Shown: piece after piece, positions 1-5,860 of the stretch
Layout: the number at the start of each line of letters is the position of its first letter
Position numbering within the stretch: position 1 is the first letter of the stretch
DNA from: Cytophagales bacterium
GTDB taxonomy: Bacteria; Bacteroidota; Bacteroidia; Cytophagales; ES-bin-26
Assembly (NCBI GenBank): GCA_014379925.1
Contig: JACMKY010000072.1
Span: 1-11,631, forward strand
Direction: 5' to 3'
Length of the DNA stretch: 11,631 nt
Notes under the pieces: generated by a model
Database searches by the model: none
The model's input: the letters and a program-made list of their open reading frames with translations, nothing else
What the model was told of the DNA's origin: nothing
Translations under genes and position numbers: made by a program

Positions 1-787
1 AGTAGAGCTTCCGCGAGGCCTCCTGTTGGAGAGTCGAGGTGGTGAAGGGAGCGGCCGGCGACTTCTTGGCGGGCTTGGTCTCCAGGTTTTTGATGGAAAA
101 CGTGGCGCCGATGCACTGCTCCAGCAACGCTTTCGCGGCGGATTCCTGCTCAATGTTTTTCGGCAATTCCGCATTCAGCATCTTGCCCTTGCCCAAGTCG
201 AAGAGTGCCGCCACTTTATAGGAAGACTTGGCCGCGAACTGGCCGATTTCGCGTTCCCGTTCCACCACCATCCGCACGGCGACCGACTGCACCCGGCCGG
301 CCGAGAGGTTGCCCTTGATCTTGCGCCACAGGATGGGCGACAGTTCGAAACCCACCAGCCGGTCAAGGATGCGGCGCGCCTGCTGGGCATCCACCAGGTC
401 GATGTCGATGCCCCGGGGCGTTTGAATGGCGTTCAGAATGGCACTCTTGGTGATTTCCCGGAACACAATGCGGCGCGTACTGGCCTCCTTCAGGTTGAGG
501 GCTTCCTTGAGGTGCCACGAAATGGCCTCCCCCTCGCGGTCGTCGTCCGTGGCCAGCCAGACGGTTTCGGCTTCCTTGGCCAGTTTCCGCAATTCCGCTA
601 CCACCTGTTTCTTGTCTTCGGAAACCTCGTAGGTGGGTTTGAAACCGTTTTGAACGTCAATGGCATTGTTTCCCTTGGGCAAGTCACGCACGTGGCCGAA
701 ACTGGCCTTCACCGTGAAATCTTTTCCCAAGTAACCCTCGATGGTCTTCGCCTTCGCGGGAGACTCAACAATAACCAAATTCTTCAT
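1..787 (-). CDS. topA: DNA topoisomerase I, N-terminal part (cut by window edge)
   Basis: Type IA topoisomerase, which relaxes negative supercoils by cutting one strand. I translated the minus strand from the ATG at 787 and got 262 residues with no stop before the window edge. The Toprim domain (about residues 1-115) starts MKNLVIVESPAKAKTIEGYLG, with the catalytic glutamate E8 and the acidic triad D81-D83 in the motif ATDDDREGEAISWH. Residues 134-170 carry the family motifs DAQQARRILDRLVGFELSP and LSAGRVQSVAVR. Residues 247-262 (PFTTSTLQQEASRKLY) lead towards the active-site tyrosine, which lies beyond the edge. No frame damage is visible. A promoter candidate lies 26-56 bases upstream. The long plus-strand open frame over the same bases is an antisense shadow. 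Confidence 0.97.
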   Translation of the reverse strand, partial: MKNLVIVESPAKAKTIEGYLGKDFTVKASFGHVRDLPKGNNAIDVQNGFKPTYEVSEDKKQVVAELRKLAKEAETVWLATDDDREGEAISWHLKEALNLKEASTRRIVFREITKSAILNAIQTPRGIDIDLVDAQQARRILDRLVGFELSPILWRKIKGNLSAGRVQSVAVRMVVEREREIGQFAAKSSYKVAALFDLGKGKMLNAELPKNIEQESAAKALLEQCIGATFSIKNLETKPAKKSPAAPFTTSTLQQEASRKLY

Positions 788-813
788 GCAAGAGAGGTTG
801 AATACGAACGATG

Positions 814-843
814 GAAAGATAGCACCTTGTCGCCTTGCATCAA
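814..843 (-). promoter_or_regulatory. candidate topA promoter (Bacteroidota type)
   Basis: On the minus strand, TTG (bases 843-841) is followed after 19 bases by TATCTTTC (821-814). This matches 7 of 8 positions of the Bacteroidota -7 element TAnnTTTG at the usual spacing. It lies 26 bases upstream of the topA ATG. The start site is inferred, not seen. Confidence 0.45.
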
Positions 844-1203
844 CCCTTTGTCAAAGAAGAAGGTTTGGTACCAGACGAAGGAAAAAGTGTTCTCGGGCGT
901 TATCGGCGCCAAATATGGCCATTATCCATTTATTTACGCCAACGAAATTACATTTGATAATCAAGGAGGCAAAAAATTAACGGGCCCGTAACGCCTTTCC
1001 CAAGCTGGATCCGACACGTACGGACCAGCCAAGCCGAAGGTGCGCCCCGGTTCTTTGCCAACCGCTCCGTGCGGGCACCGCGGGCGGCTACGGACGGAGC
1101 AGTAGAAATGAAAACGGGATGAGGACGGAAAAAATTGGTTGAGGCGGGTAAAACCTCAGTCCGAACCGGCGCGGCTGGTCGGATGGCCATCCGAAACCAA
1201 TGA

Positions 1204-1233
1204 CCGGGTGGGCGGCAGGACGCTGCCCACCGG
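1204..1233. repeat. GC-rich inverted repeat (hairpin)
   Basis: Left arm CCGGGTGGGCGGC (1204-1216) pairs with right arm GCTGCCCACCGG (1222-1233) over 12 bp, with one bulged G and one G-T pair, around the loop AGGAC. It lies about 100 bases past the gldC stop. Neither strand has a T-tract after it, so it is not a classic intrinsic terminator. It may end gldC transcripts by another route, protect their 3' end, or be a dispersed palindromic repeat. Confidence 0.5.
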
Positions 1234-1306
1234 AGACAACCGACACCTCTTGACTAATTGACTTATAACGCTTTACACCACCTACCACTAGAAGACTGCT
1301 TACCGG

Positions 1307-1334
1307 ACGCGGGTCGCCCTACGCGGGTCGCCCT
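1307..1334. repeat. perfect tandem duplication of 14 bases at the gldC stop
   Basis: ACGCGGGTCGCCCT occurs twice in direct tandem (1307-1320 and 1321-1334). The second copy ends inside the gldC stop codon (1333-1335, TAG on the minus strand), so the array starts at the last base of coding sequence. Function unknown; it could simply be replication slippage. Confidence 0.9.
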
Positions 1335-1680
1335 ATTTTTTGGTTTCTTTTTTCAATTCCTTTTCAATCTGATGCGTCAGGTGACGGCAAAGGTTTTCGA
1401 TCCCGTCCGCCATCGGCTGGTCACCGGTGGCCTTGAGCAGCGATTCGGCCAATCCGCCCATCACTTCGATGTAGAATTGCTTGATGGCTCCTACCTCCAT
1501 GTCCTTGGCCCAGAGGTTAATGCTCAGCGTTCCCCGGTGGTGGTGATCCCAGAGGGCAATGGCAACGGCCCGGGTTTCTTCGATTCCTTCGTTGGGATTG
1601 TCGGTAGCCTCCCAAAATATCTTCTCGGGAATGCTTTGGGCATCCAATTCCACCGTAAACCTGATCTCTGATTTTTTCAT
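1333..1680 (-). CDS. gldC: gliding motility protein GldC
   Basis: 115 residues. The sequence MKKSEIRFTVELDAQSIPEK, followed by IFWEATDNPNEG, ETRAVAIALWDHHHRGTL, WAKDMEV and a C-terminal helix rich in E and K, matches the GldC family as I know it in full length and order. GldC was defined in Flavobacterium johnsoniae gliding; its biochemical role is unclear, and it is also found in Bacteroidota that do not glide. The frame is open further upstream, but those 47 residues do not belong to the family, so I start at the ATG at 1680. No signal peptide or membrane segment is visible, so it is probably cytoplasmic. It is transcribed apart from the fasciclin gene, because a terminator lies between them. 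The stop codon abuts a 14-base tandem duplication. Confidence 0.94.
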   Translation of the reverse strand: MKKSEIRFTVELDAQSIPEKIFWEATDNPNEGIEETRAVAIALWDHHHRGTLSINLWAKDMEVGAIKQFYIEVMGGLAESLLKATGDQPMADGIENLCRHLTHQIEKELKKETKK

Positions 1681-1699
1681 GCGCAAACGGAATTTGGGT

Positions 1700-1729
1700 G
1701 CAAGGTACGAACCCGGCATGAGGGGCAAA
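1700..1729 (-). promoter_or_regulatory. weak candidate gldC promoter overlapping the upstream terminator
   Basis: On the minus strand, TTTG (1729-1726) is followed after 18 bases by TACCTTGC (1707-1700), which matches TAnnTTTG at 6 of 8 positions. The TTTG is the end of the T-tract of the terminator at 1727-1756, so terminator and promoter share bases. The predicted leader is about 14 bases. Confidence 0.3.
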
Positions 1730-1756
1730 AAGAAAGCCCGAAAAAACTTCGGGCTT
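1727..1756 (-). terminator. intrinsic terminator after the fasciclin gene
   Basis: Read on the minus strand, a perfect 9-bp stem AAGCCCGAA/TTCGGGCTT with loop GTTTT is followed by the T-rich run TTTCTTTTT (partly overlapping the stem end). It lies 88 bases past the fasciclin stop codon and separates that gene from gldC. Confidence 0.8.
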
Positions 1757-1843
1757 GCCAAGGGCTTGTCAAAAAATTTGCCAACGGTCCGGCTAACCGC
1801 TTCCGTTGAGAAGGGCCACAACCAGAACGGAAAAGGAGAGTGA

Positions 1844-2446
1844 TTAGCTGCCGGGTACCAAAACTTTGTCGATGACGTGAACCACCCCGTTGGTCGTTGC
1901 CACGTCGGCCGTGGTCACGTTGGCGCCGTTCACCGTTACCTTGCCACCGGTGATTTTGATTCTCAGTTTCGTACCACCGGCCGTGGTGATCTCCCCGCTC
2001 TTGAGGGCGCTGGCTTTGAACTCACCGGCGATGACGTGGTGTTTCAATACGTCTTGCAGTTTGCTCTTGTTCTCGGGTTTCAGCAGGTTGTCCACCGTGG
2101 ATTGAATCGAAGCAAAGGCCGCGTCGGTGGGAGCGAATACCGTAAACTTCTGGGTAGTGTCGCTCAGCGTAGACTCGAGGTCCGCTGCTTTGATGGCCGC
2201 TGCCAGCGTCTTGGCCGACTCGCCGGCCACCGTCACCACCGTACGGGGGGCGTTGGCCGCTTCGGCGGCGGCCTCTTGCTGGGCCTGCGCTTCGTCGGCC
2301 AGACGAATGGAGTCTTCCTGCATGGCCAATGCCATCGAGTCGGCCGTGGCTTTCTCGCGGGCCGCCTGGCCACCATCACCACAACCGAACAGGAATGCAC
2401 CCAAGGCTACCGCCACGGTGGCCAGCAATAAATTTGATTTTGACAT
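1844..2446 (-). CDS. lipoprotein with one fasciclin (FAS1) domain
   Basis: 200 residues. Residues 1-22 are a lipoprotein signal peptide: SKSN, a hydrophobic stretch, then the lipobox L-F-G-C with the lipidated cysteine at 22. Residues 25-67 are a charged Ala/Glu/Gln-rich stretch, probably a helical spacer holding the domain off the membrane. Residues about 68-198 form one FAS1 domain with both conserved blocks: FTVFAPTDAAF (101-111) and NGVVHVIDKVLVP (186-198), and LKHHVIAGEF (135-143) between them. FAS1 domains are adhesion or ligand-binding modules; the partner is unknown. It is likely anchored in the outer membrane. It is transcribed alone, with its own promoter and terminator, and divergently from the prolyl isomerase gene. 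Confidence 0.93.
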   Translation of the reverse strand: MSKSNLLLATVAVALGAFLFGCGDGGQAAREKATADSMALAMQEDSIRLADEAQAQQEAAAEAANAPRTVVTVAGESAKTLAAAIKAADLESTLSDTTQKFTVFAPTDAAFASIQSTVDNLLKPENKSKLQDVLKHHVIAGEFKASALKSGEITTAGGTKLRIKITGGKVTVNGANVTTADVATTNGVVHVIDKVLVPGS

Positions 2447-2495
2447 AACGGTTTGGAAAAAATGGGTTTGAGTAAAAATTTAGGTTTAGTTGGCG

Positions 2496-2529
2496 CAAAA
2501 CTAACGGATGAATTGCTCTTTTGTTCAAA
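2496..2529 (-). promoter_or_regulatory. promoter of the fasciclin lipoprotein gene
   Basis: On the minus strand, TTTG (2529-2526) is followed after 22 bases by TAGTTTTG (2503-2496). Both elements match the Bacteroidota consensus TTTG and TAnnTTTG exactly. The distance to the ATG at 2446 implies a 5' leader of about 45 bases. Confidence 0.65.
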
Positions 2530-2554
2530 TTCACCGGTAAATTTTACGCACCCA

Positions 2555-2612
2555 CCGATAATCGGAATTTGCCAGTGCGGGCGTAAATGTCAATTGCTTT
2601 TCCGATTGTCGG
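2555..2612. promoter_or_regulatory. pair of CCGAT..TCGG palindromes, possible operators
   Basis: CCGATAATCGG (2555-2565, perfect 5-bp arms) and CCGATTGTCGG (2602-2612, 4-bp arms) share 9 of 11 bases and start 47 bases apart in the divergent spacer. The second lies just upstream of the TAGCTTTG element of the isomerase promoter, where a regulator would interfere. Two short palindromes can also occur by chance in GC-rich DNA. Confidence 0.25.
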
Positions 2613-2630
2613 CTTCAGCCCGTAGCTTTG
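2598..2630 (+). promoter_or_regulatory. candidate promoter of the prolyl isomerase gene
   Basis: TAGCTTTG (2623-2630) matches TAnnTTTG exactly, 22 bases before the ATG at 2653. The upstream element is poor: the best is TTTT at 2598-2601, 21 bases away. The predicted 5' leader is under 20 bases. Confidence 0.5.
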
Positions 2631-2652
2631 CGACCTACCTACCACGAATCCG

Positions 2653-3096
2653 ATGACGAAAGCGGAAATGCACACCAACCAGGGCGTAATGACCATCGAG
2701 TTTTACGACCAGGACACCCCCAATACCGTGAAGAACTTCACGGATCTGGCCAGGAAAGGATTTTACGACGGGGTCACGTTCCACCGCGTGATTCCCAACT
2801 TCATGATCCAGGGCGGCGATCCCACCGGAACGGGGCGCGGCGGACCCGGTTACCAAATCAAAGATGAACTCAACGGGGGCAACCAGCGTCACGACCGGGG
2901 TGTTCTTTCAATGGCCCACGCGGGACCCAATACCGGCGGCTCGCAGTTTTTCATCTGCCACGGCCGGACCAATACCCAACACCTCGACGGAGTCCATACC
3001 TGCTTCGGCAAAGTGGTGGAAGGACTGGAGGTGATCGACCAGATCCGGCAGGGCGACAAGATCACCAAGGTGGTGGTACTGGGAGAGGAAAGCTGA
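2653..3096 (+). CDS. cyclophilin-type peptidyl-prolyl cis-trans isomerase
   Basis: 147 residues, one compact cyclophilin domain of the small bacterial kind. It catalyses cis-trans isomerisation of peptide bonds before proline. The main signature FHRVIPNFMIQGGDPTGTGR spans residues 43-62, with the catalytic arginine R45 and F50, M51 and Q53. GSQFFI is at 96-101 and LDGVHTCFGKV at 111-121, where H115 corresponds to the active-site histidine. The tryptophan that binds cyclosporin in human CypA is replaced by H110, as is common in bacteria. No signal peptide, so it should act in the cytoplasm. The ATG at 2653 fits the domain start and the promoter. It is followed after one base by the next gene, so the two are probably cotranscribed. 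Confidence 0.96.
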   Translation: MTKAEMHTNQGVMTIEFYDQDTPNTVKNFTDLARKGFYDGVTFHRVIPNFMIQGGDPTGTGRGGPGYQIKDELNGGNQRHDRGVLSMAHAGPNTGGSQFFICHGRTNTQHLDGVHTCFGKVVEGLEVIDQIRQGDKITKVVVLGEES

Positions 3097-3097
3097 C

Positions 3098-3337
3098 GTG
3101 AGAATCGTTGCCCACATTCCGCATCCGCAGTGCAAGATCACGGTCTTCGCCTGGAACGGCAAATACATCGTCAAAATTGAAACGGACACGTTAGAACAAA
3201 CCTACAAAGTGAGTGAATCTGACGTGGCCGGTGAAGAAGCGCTGAAAAAATTACTCGACGACGCCTTCCTGGAAGGCGTGATGAAGCGCTTTGCGGAGAT
3301 GGATTCCGCCCTTTCTGAGGCGCTGGGCCCGTTTTAA
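3098..3337 (+). CDS. small protein of unknown function, GTG start
   Basis: 79 residues beginning MRIVAHIPHPQCKITVFAWN. I do not recognise a family. The composition is that of a real soluble protein: a beta-like first half (KITVFAWNGKYIVKIET) and a helical second half (EEALKKLLDDAFLEGVMKRF). No signal peptide or membrane segment. The GTG at 3098 is the only possible start of that frame near here; it lies one base after the isomerase stop TGA, so translation is probably coupled. The position suggests shared expression with the isomerase, not necessarily shared function. Confidence 0.72.
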   Translation: MRIVAHIPHPQCKITVFAWNGKYIVKIETDTLEQTYKVSESDVAGEEALKKLLDDAFLEGVMKRFAEMDSALSEALGPF

Positions 3338-3506
3338 CCGCCCACGAAGAAGGTTGGTTTGTTGCGCAATGATTCGGTAAAACAGGTGTGTAAGATAAAC
3401 CCCGGATTCCGTTATTTTTTCCCCTGCCTCCGGTTCATTTTTGGGTGTTCTGCGGTGCGTCGTGCTTCTCTCTCCGCCTTTAAGACACCGCGGATACGAA
3501 GCAAGG

Positions 3507-4163
3507 ATGTATTTTGCAGAAAAGGTTCTGGGTCAGTTGTTTTCTCGCCGGGAGCCGGACCGGCACTTCTCTTCGGTGAGTGAAGTAGGCCGGCGCAGTG
3601 CGGGGCAACAACTGGCTTACCTGGAATGGGAACGGGCCGGCGGGTACGCGTTGATGAACGCAGCGGTCATGGCAACCTACCACGAGACGGGGCCACCAAC
3701 CCGTTGGTTTACTGACGTTAATTTCTTTCGTACCGAATCGGCTCGTGGTTTCACCCTCGTTTTCAACGCGGGGGTCGAAGCGGGCCAACCAAGGCACTAC
3801 GTCGATTTTTTGAGGGACCGACTGCGGACGCTGGGCTACCGCACCCAGCACGCCTATTGTGAAACCAGCGACCAGACCCGGCACGTGGAAACCACCGAAA
3901 AGTACTTCCTCCGTCAAGGCGACTTACCCGCAAAGCGGGATGCCGCCCAGCGGGATGCCGCCCACTGTTGCGGAGAGCGGAGTGCCGCCCAAACGTTTCC
4001 GGACGCCGGTTCGTACCCGAACCTGGCAGGAATCGACTTGGCCTACGTTTGCATCGACAACGTGCCCAGCCATTGTAAGGTGATGGTGATGACTGCCAAC
4101 CGGCAACTCCGCGATCCGGGCGTGGAATTCAACCGGTTGATGAATCAATTGTTTGGCTTTTAG
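3507..4163 (+). CDS. unrecognised protein with in-frame 15-base repeat
   Basis: 218 residues from the ATG at 3507. The frame is open 22 codons further up, but that stretch (VLLSPPLRHRGYEARMYFAE) looks non-coding, and the ATG at 3507 is directly preceded by AAGG. I do not recognise the family. What can be seen: a charged N-terminus (MYFAEKVLGQLFSRREPDRH), a middle part with FTLVFNAGVEAG and YVDFLRDRLRTLGYR, then residues about 143-161 (AKRDAAQRDAAH, then CCGERSAAQ) encoded by a DNA repeat, then a C-terminal part (LAGIDLAYVCIDNVPSHCKV, ending NRLMNQLFGF). No signal peptide or membrane helix, so probably cytoplasmic. It is followed by a strong hairpin. It reads like a lineage-specific core protein in which the repeat is a later insertion. 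Confidence 0.75.
   Translation: MYFAEKVLGQLFSRREPDRHFSSVSEVGRRSAGQQLAYLEWERAGGYALMNAAVMATYHETGPPTRWFTDVNFFRTESARGFTLVFNAGVEAGQPRHYVDFLRDRLRTLGYRTQHAYCETSDQTRHVETTEKYFLRQGDLPAKRDAAQRDAAHCCGERSAAQTFPDAGSYPNLAGIDLAYVCIDNVPSHCKVMVMTANRQLRDPGVEFNRLMNQLFGF
3934..3990 (+). repeat. 15-base repeats inside a coding sequence
   Basis: AGCGGGATGCCGCCC occurs in tandem at 3934-3948 and 3949-3963. After 12 other bases comes a variant, AGCGGAGTGCCGCCC, at 3976-3990 (13 of 15 bases the same). The length is a multiple of three, so the host frame is kept and the repeats encode RDAAQ, RDAAH and RSAAQ. Confidence 0.9.
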
Positions 4164-4179
4164 AATTAGGTTTTTTGCG

Positions 4180-4212
4180 AAGCAACCGGCGACTGTTGGT
4201 CGCCGGTTGCTT
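4180..4212. terminator. hairpin between two convergent genes, probable two-way terminator
   Basis: A perfect 14-bp stem, AAGCAACCGGCGAC (4180-4193) with GTCGCCGGTTGCTT (4199-4212), encloses the loop TGTTG. It lies 16 bases past the stop of the plus-strand gene and 15 bases past the stop of the minus-strand gene, so it can serve both. T-tracts after the stem are short (plus) or absent (minus), so termination may not be fully intrinsic. Confidence 0.75.
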
Positions 4213-4227
4213 TACGGACATCCGGAA

Positions 4228-5610
4228 TCACGGCGGCGGCACGCCGTACTGGTAGACCACCGTTCGGGTGATTTTCCCCCGCTCGTCAAACTCATTCCAT
4301 TTTCCGTGCTCCCGGTCGTTGCGGTAGGGACCCGCCGATGCTACTTTTCCGTTGGGATGAAAGGATTGGTAGGCCCCGTTCCGCATTCCCTTCGAGTAGA
4401 TTGCGGCTGACTTGGGCGTTCCAACCGGGTTCTTGCCGGCGTTGCCCGTTGCGGAAAGCCCACCCGCGGGGTAGTAGGTCTTTACCAACCCTTCCTTCTT
4501 GCCGCTCACGTAGGTTTCCTCCGCTTCCAGCGAGCCGTCGGCGTAGTAACGGGTGCGTTTGCCGGCCAACTTGCCCGCTTCGTAGGTTTCCTCCAATTGA
4601 AGCTGACCGGTCTCGTAGTACCGCTTCCAGGCTCCGACGGGCTGTTTGCCTTCGTACTGACTCACCTGCTCGATCTTTCCGTTGGAATAAAAGGCTTGCA
4701 CATCGCGGTCCCGGGCGTTGTTGCGGTAGAGGATGATTTCCTGCGTTTGGCCATCCGGGTAGAAAAGCCGGGCTGGTCCCGTCTTGATGCCATTGCGGTA
4801 GGTGAGGGTTTGTTTGGGCGTGCCGTTTTCGGAGTAGCCCTTGGTTTCGCCGTCGAGCAACCCGTTTTGGTACACACTTTCCAGGACCAGCGTTCCCCGG
4901 TCGTTGTAAGTGCGGGAGTAGCCTTTTTTCTTGCCGCCCTCACTGAAGTACTCCGTGTGCAGCTTTCCGTTGGGATGGTAGCTCTTCAGTGCCCCGTTGA
5001 GCGTTCCGGCATTGTAGTTGGCTTCGGTATGCAACCCGCCCGTTTCGTAGTACGTTTTGCCCGTCCCTTCCAACTGGTTGCGGAGGTAATTCATTTCCTC
5101 TTTCACTTGCCCGCCGGGGTAATACTCCTTCACCAGTCCTTCGGGCTTGCCGTTCACGAAGCGGCCCTCCAGCCGGGGTTTGCCATCGCTGTAGTAGGCT
5201 TTGAAAGCGTCTTTCGGCTGGTCATTTTCGTACACACCTTCCTGCAAAACAATGCCTTTCTCGTTGTAGGCCAGCAGGCTTCCCTGTTTCATATCGTCCT
5301 TGTACCCCACTTCGATTTTCTTGCGGCCGTTTTCGTAATACTCCGTGAACACGCCGTCCTTCTTGCCGAAACGGAACGTGCCGCGCGCCGCCACCCGGCC
5401 ACTGGGATGGTAACGCACGTAAGGCCCGTGTAAAACCTCGCAGGTGTCCAGGATGACGGACAGTTCTTCCTTCACCCGCGGCTGGTCCAACGAGTCGTAG
5501 TAGATCCGGATCAGAACGGGTTGCTGGCTGACGGGGGCCGCCGTTTGTCCAAAACCGGTGCCCGGCAACAACGAAAAGGCGACCAGGAAAGCTGGGAGGA
5601 ATGAGCGCAT
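4228..5610 (-). CDS. secreted protein built of 24-residue MORN-like repeats (YwqK-type)
   Basis: 460 residues. I start at the ATG at 5610, because MRSFLPAFLVAFSLLPGTGF then gives a clean signal peptide (cleavage near 22); 15 further codons upstream would spoil it. From residue 67 to the end the protein is repeats of the type YYxNGxxxxEExYxxGxxxGxxKx. Units 1-13 (67-378) are each exactly 24 residues, unit 14 (379-416) is 38, unit 15 (417-440) is 24 and unit 16 (441-460) is cut at 20. This is the MORN_2 pattern that databases label 'YwqK family antitoxin'; that label is by similarity only, and I see no toxin gene beside it. It should form a long beta-sheet solenoid in the periplasm or outside the cell. 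Ligand unknown. Confidence 0.9.
   Translation of the reverse strand: MRSFLPAFLVAFSLLPGTGFGQTAAPVSQQPVLIRIYYDSLDQPRVKEELSVILDTCEVLHGPYVRYHPSGRVAARGTFRFGKKDGVFTEYYENGRKKIEVGYKDDMKQGSLLAYNEKGIVLQEGVYENDQPKDAFKAYYSDGKPRLEGRFVNGKPEGLVKEYYPGGQVKEEMNYLRNQLEGTGKTYYETGGLHTEANYNAGTLNGALKSYHPNGKLHTEYFSEGGKKKGYSRTYNDRGTLVLESVYQNGLLDGETKGYSENGTPKQTLTYRNGIKTGPARLFYPDGQTQEIILYRNNARDRDVQAFYSNGKIEQVSQYEGKQPVGAWKRYYETGQLQLEETYEAGKLAGKRTRYYADGSLEAEETYVSGKKEGLVKTYYPAGGLSATGNAGKNPVGTPKSAAIYSKGMRNGAYQSFHPNGKVASAGPYRNDREHGKWNEFDERGKITRTVVYQYGVPPP
4231..5412 (-). repeat. array of 16 repeat units of 72 bases in the MORN-like gene
   Basis: The coding bases repeat with a 72-base (24-codon) period but are diverged between units, so it is an old array. 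Conserved positions are the Tyr/Phe pair and the N/D-G turn (YYENG, YYSDG, YHPNG, FYPDG, YYADG) and a later aromatic-x-x-G step (YVSGKKEG). Unit 14 (4363-4476) is 14 residues too long. Confidence 0.85.
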
Positions 5611-5860
5611 AAGGTTGGGGTACCGGGCAACCAACGCTACGGATCGCAGCGGCAACCCGGGCGTAGGCCTAAAACGCCCAAATCAGCCCGCTATTGCGAA
5701 AGGGCTACCAACATCGGCAGGCGCCGGGCGGGAAGCCAACGGCGGCAATCATTTGTTCGGCGAATTACGAATTACAACGGTGCGAAAGCGATTTATGGGT
5801 AAATTCCTTTTTGCCTCCTAAACTTCCTTACTCATAAACCCGTAAACGCATCAACGCACC
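5611..5860. other. 250-base divergent spacer
   Basis: Must hold the promoters of the MORN-like gene (minus) and the DUF3891 gene (plus). On the minus strand the best -7 match is TAGCGTTG (5639-5632, 7 of 8), 21 bases before the ATG, but no -33 element stands at a suitable distance. On the plus strand I see no convincing match. Nothing coding. Confidence 0.4.

Larger units (their letters stand above)
788..1332. other. gap of 545 bases with no gene; contains hairpins
   Basis: I find no credible coding frame here; the short minus-strand frames are proline/arginine-rich and match no family I know. The topA-proximal 200 bases are AT-richer and hold the topA promoter candidate. Bases 1139-1233 hold three inverted repeats: TGAGG/CCTCA around 1144-1158, the perfect palindrome CGGATGGCCATCCG (1180-1193), and a 12-bp hairpin with one bulge and one G-T pair (1204-1216 with 1222-1233). 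I checked by eye for tRNA, SRP RNA, RNase P RNA and tmRNA landmarks and found none. Confidence 0.6.

Noticed and set aside
26..991. 321-codon plus-strand open frame
   Set aside because: It lies antisense to topA, whose minus-strand translation matches the family throughout; a GC-rich antisense shadow.
1000..1260. possible tRNA, tmRNA, SRP RNA or RNase P RNA
   Set aside because: The hairpins caught the eye, but I found none of the landmark sequences, such as a T-loop GTTCRA with acceptor stem or the SRP GGAAGG loop region.
948..1288. short minus-strand open frames of 80 and 66 codons in the gap
   Set aside because: No recognisable family, odd composition and no promoter or start context; they overlap the hairpin cluster.
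1333..1821. longer version of GldC with 47 extra N-terminal residues
   Set aside because: The extra part crosses the intrinsic terminator at 1727-1756 and does not resemble the family N-terminus.
4597..5433. 278-codon plus-strand open frame
   Set aside because: Antisense to the MORN-like repeats; the repeated codons of the real gene keep the opposite frame open and give a valine/leucine-rich artefact.
4228..5610. toxin-antitoxin module
   Set aside because: The repeat type is named after YwqK, but the protein is exported and no small toxin-like gene lies next to it.
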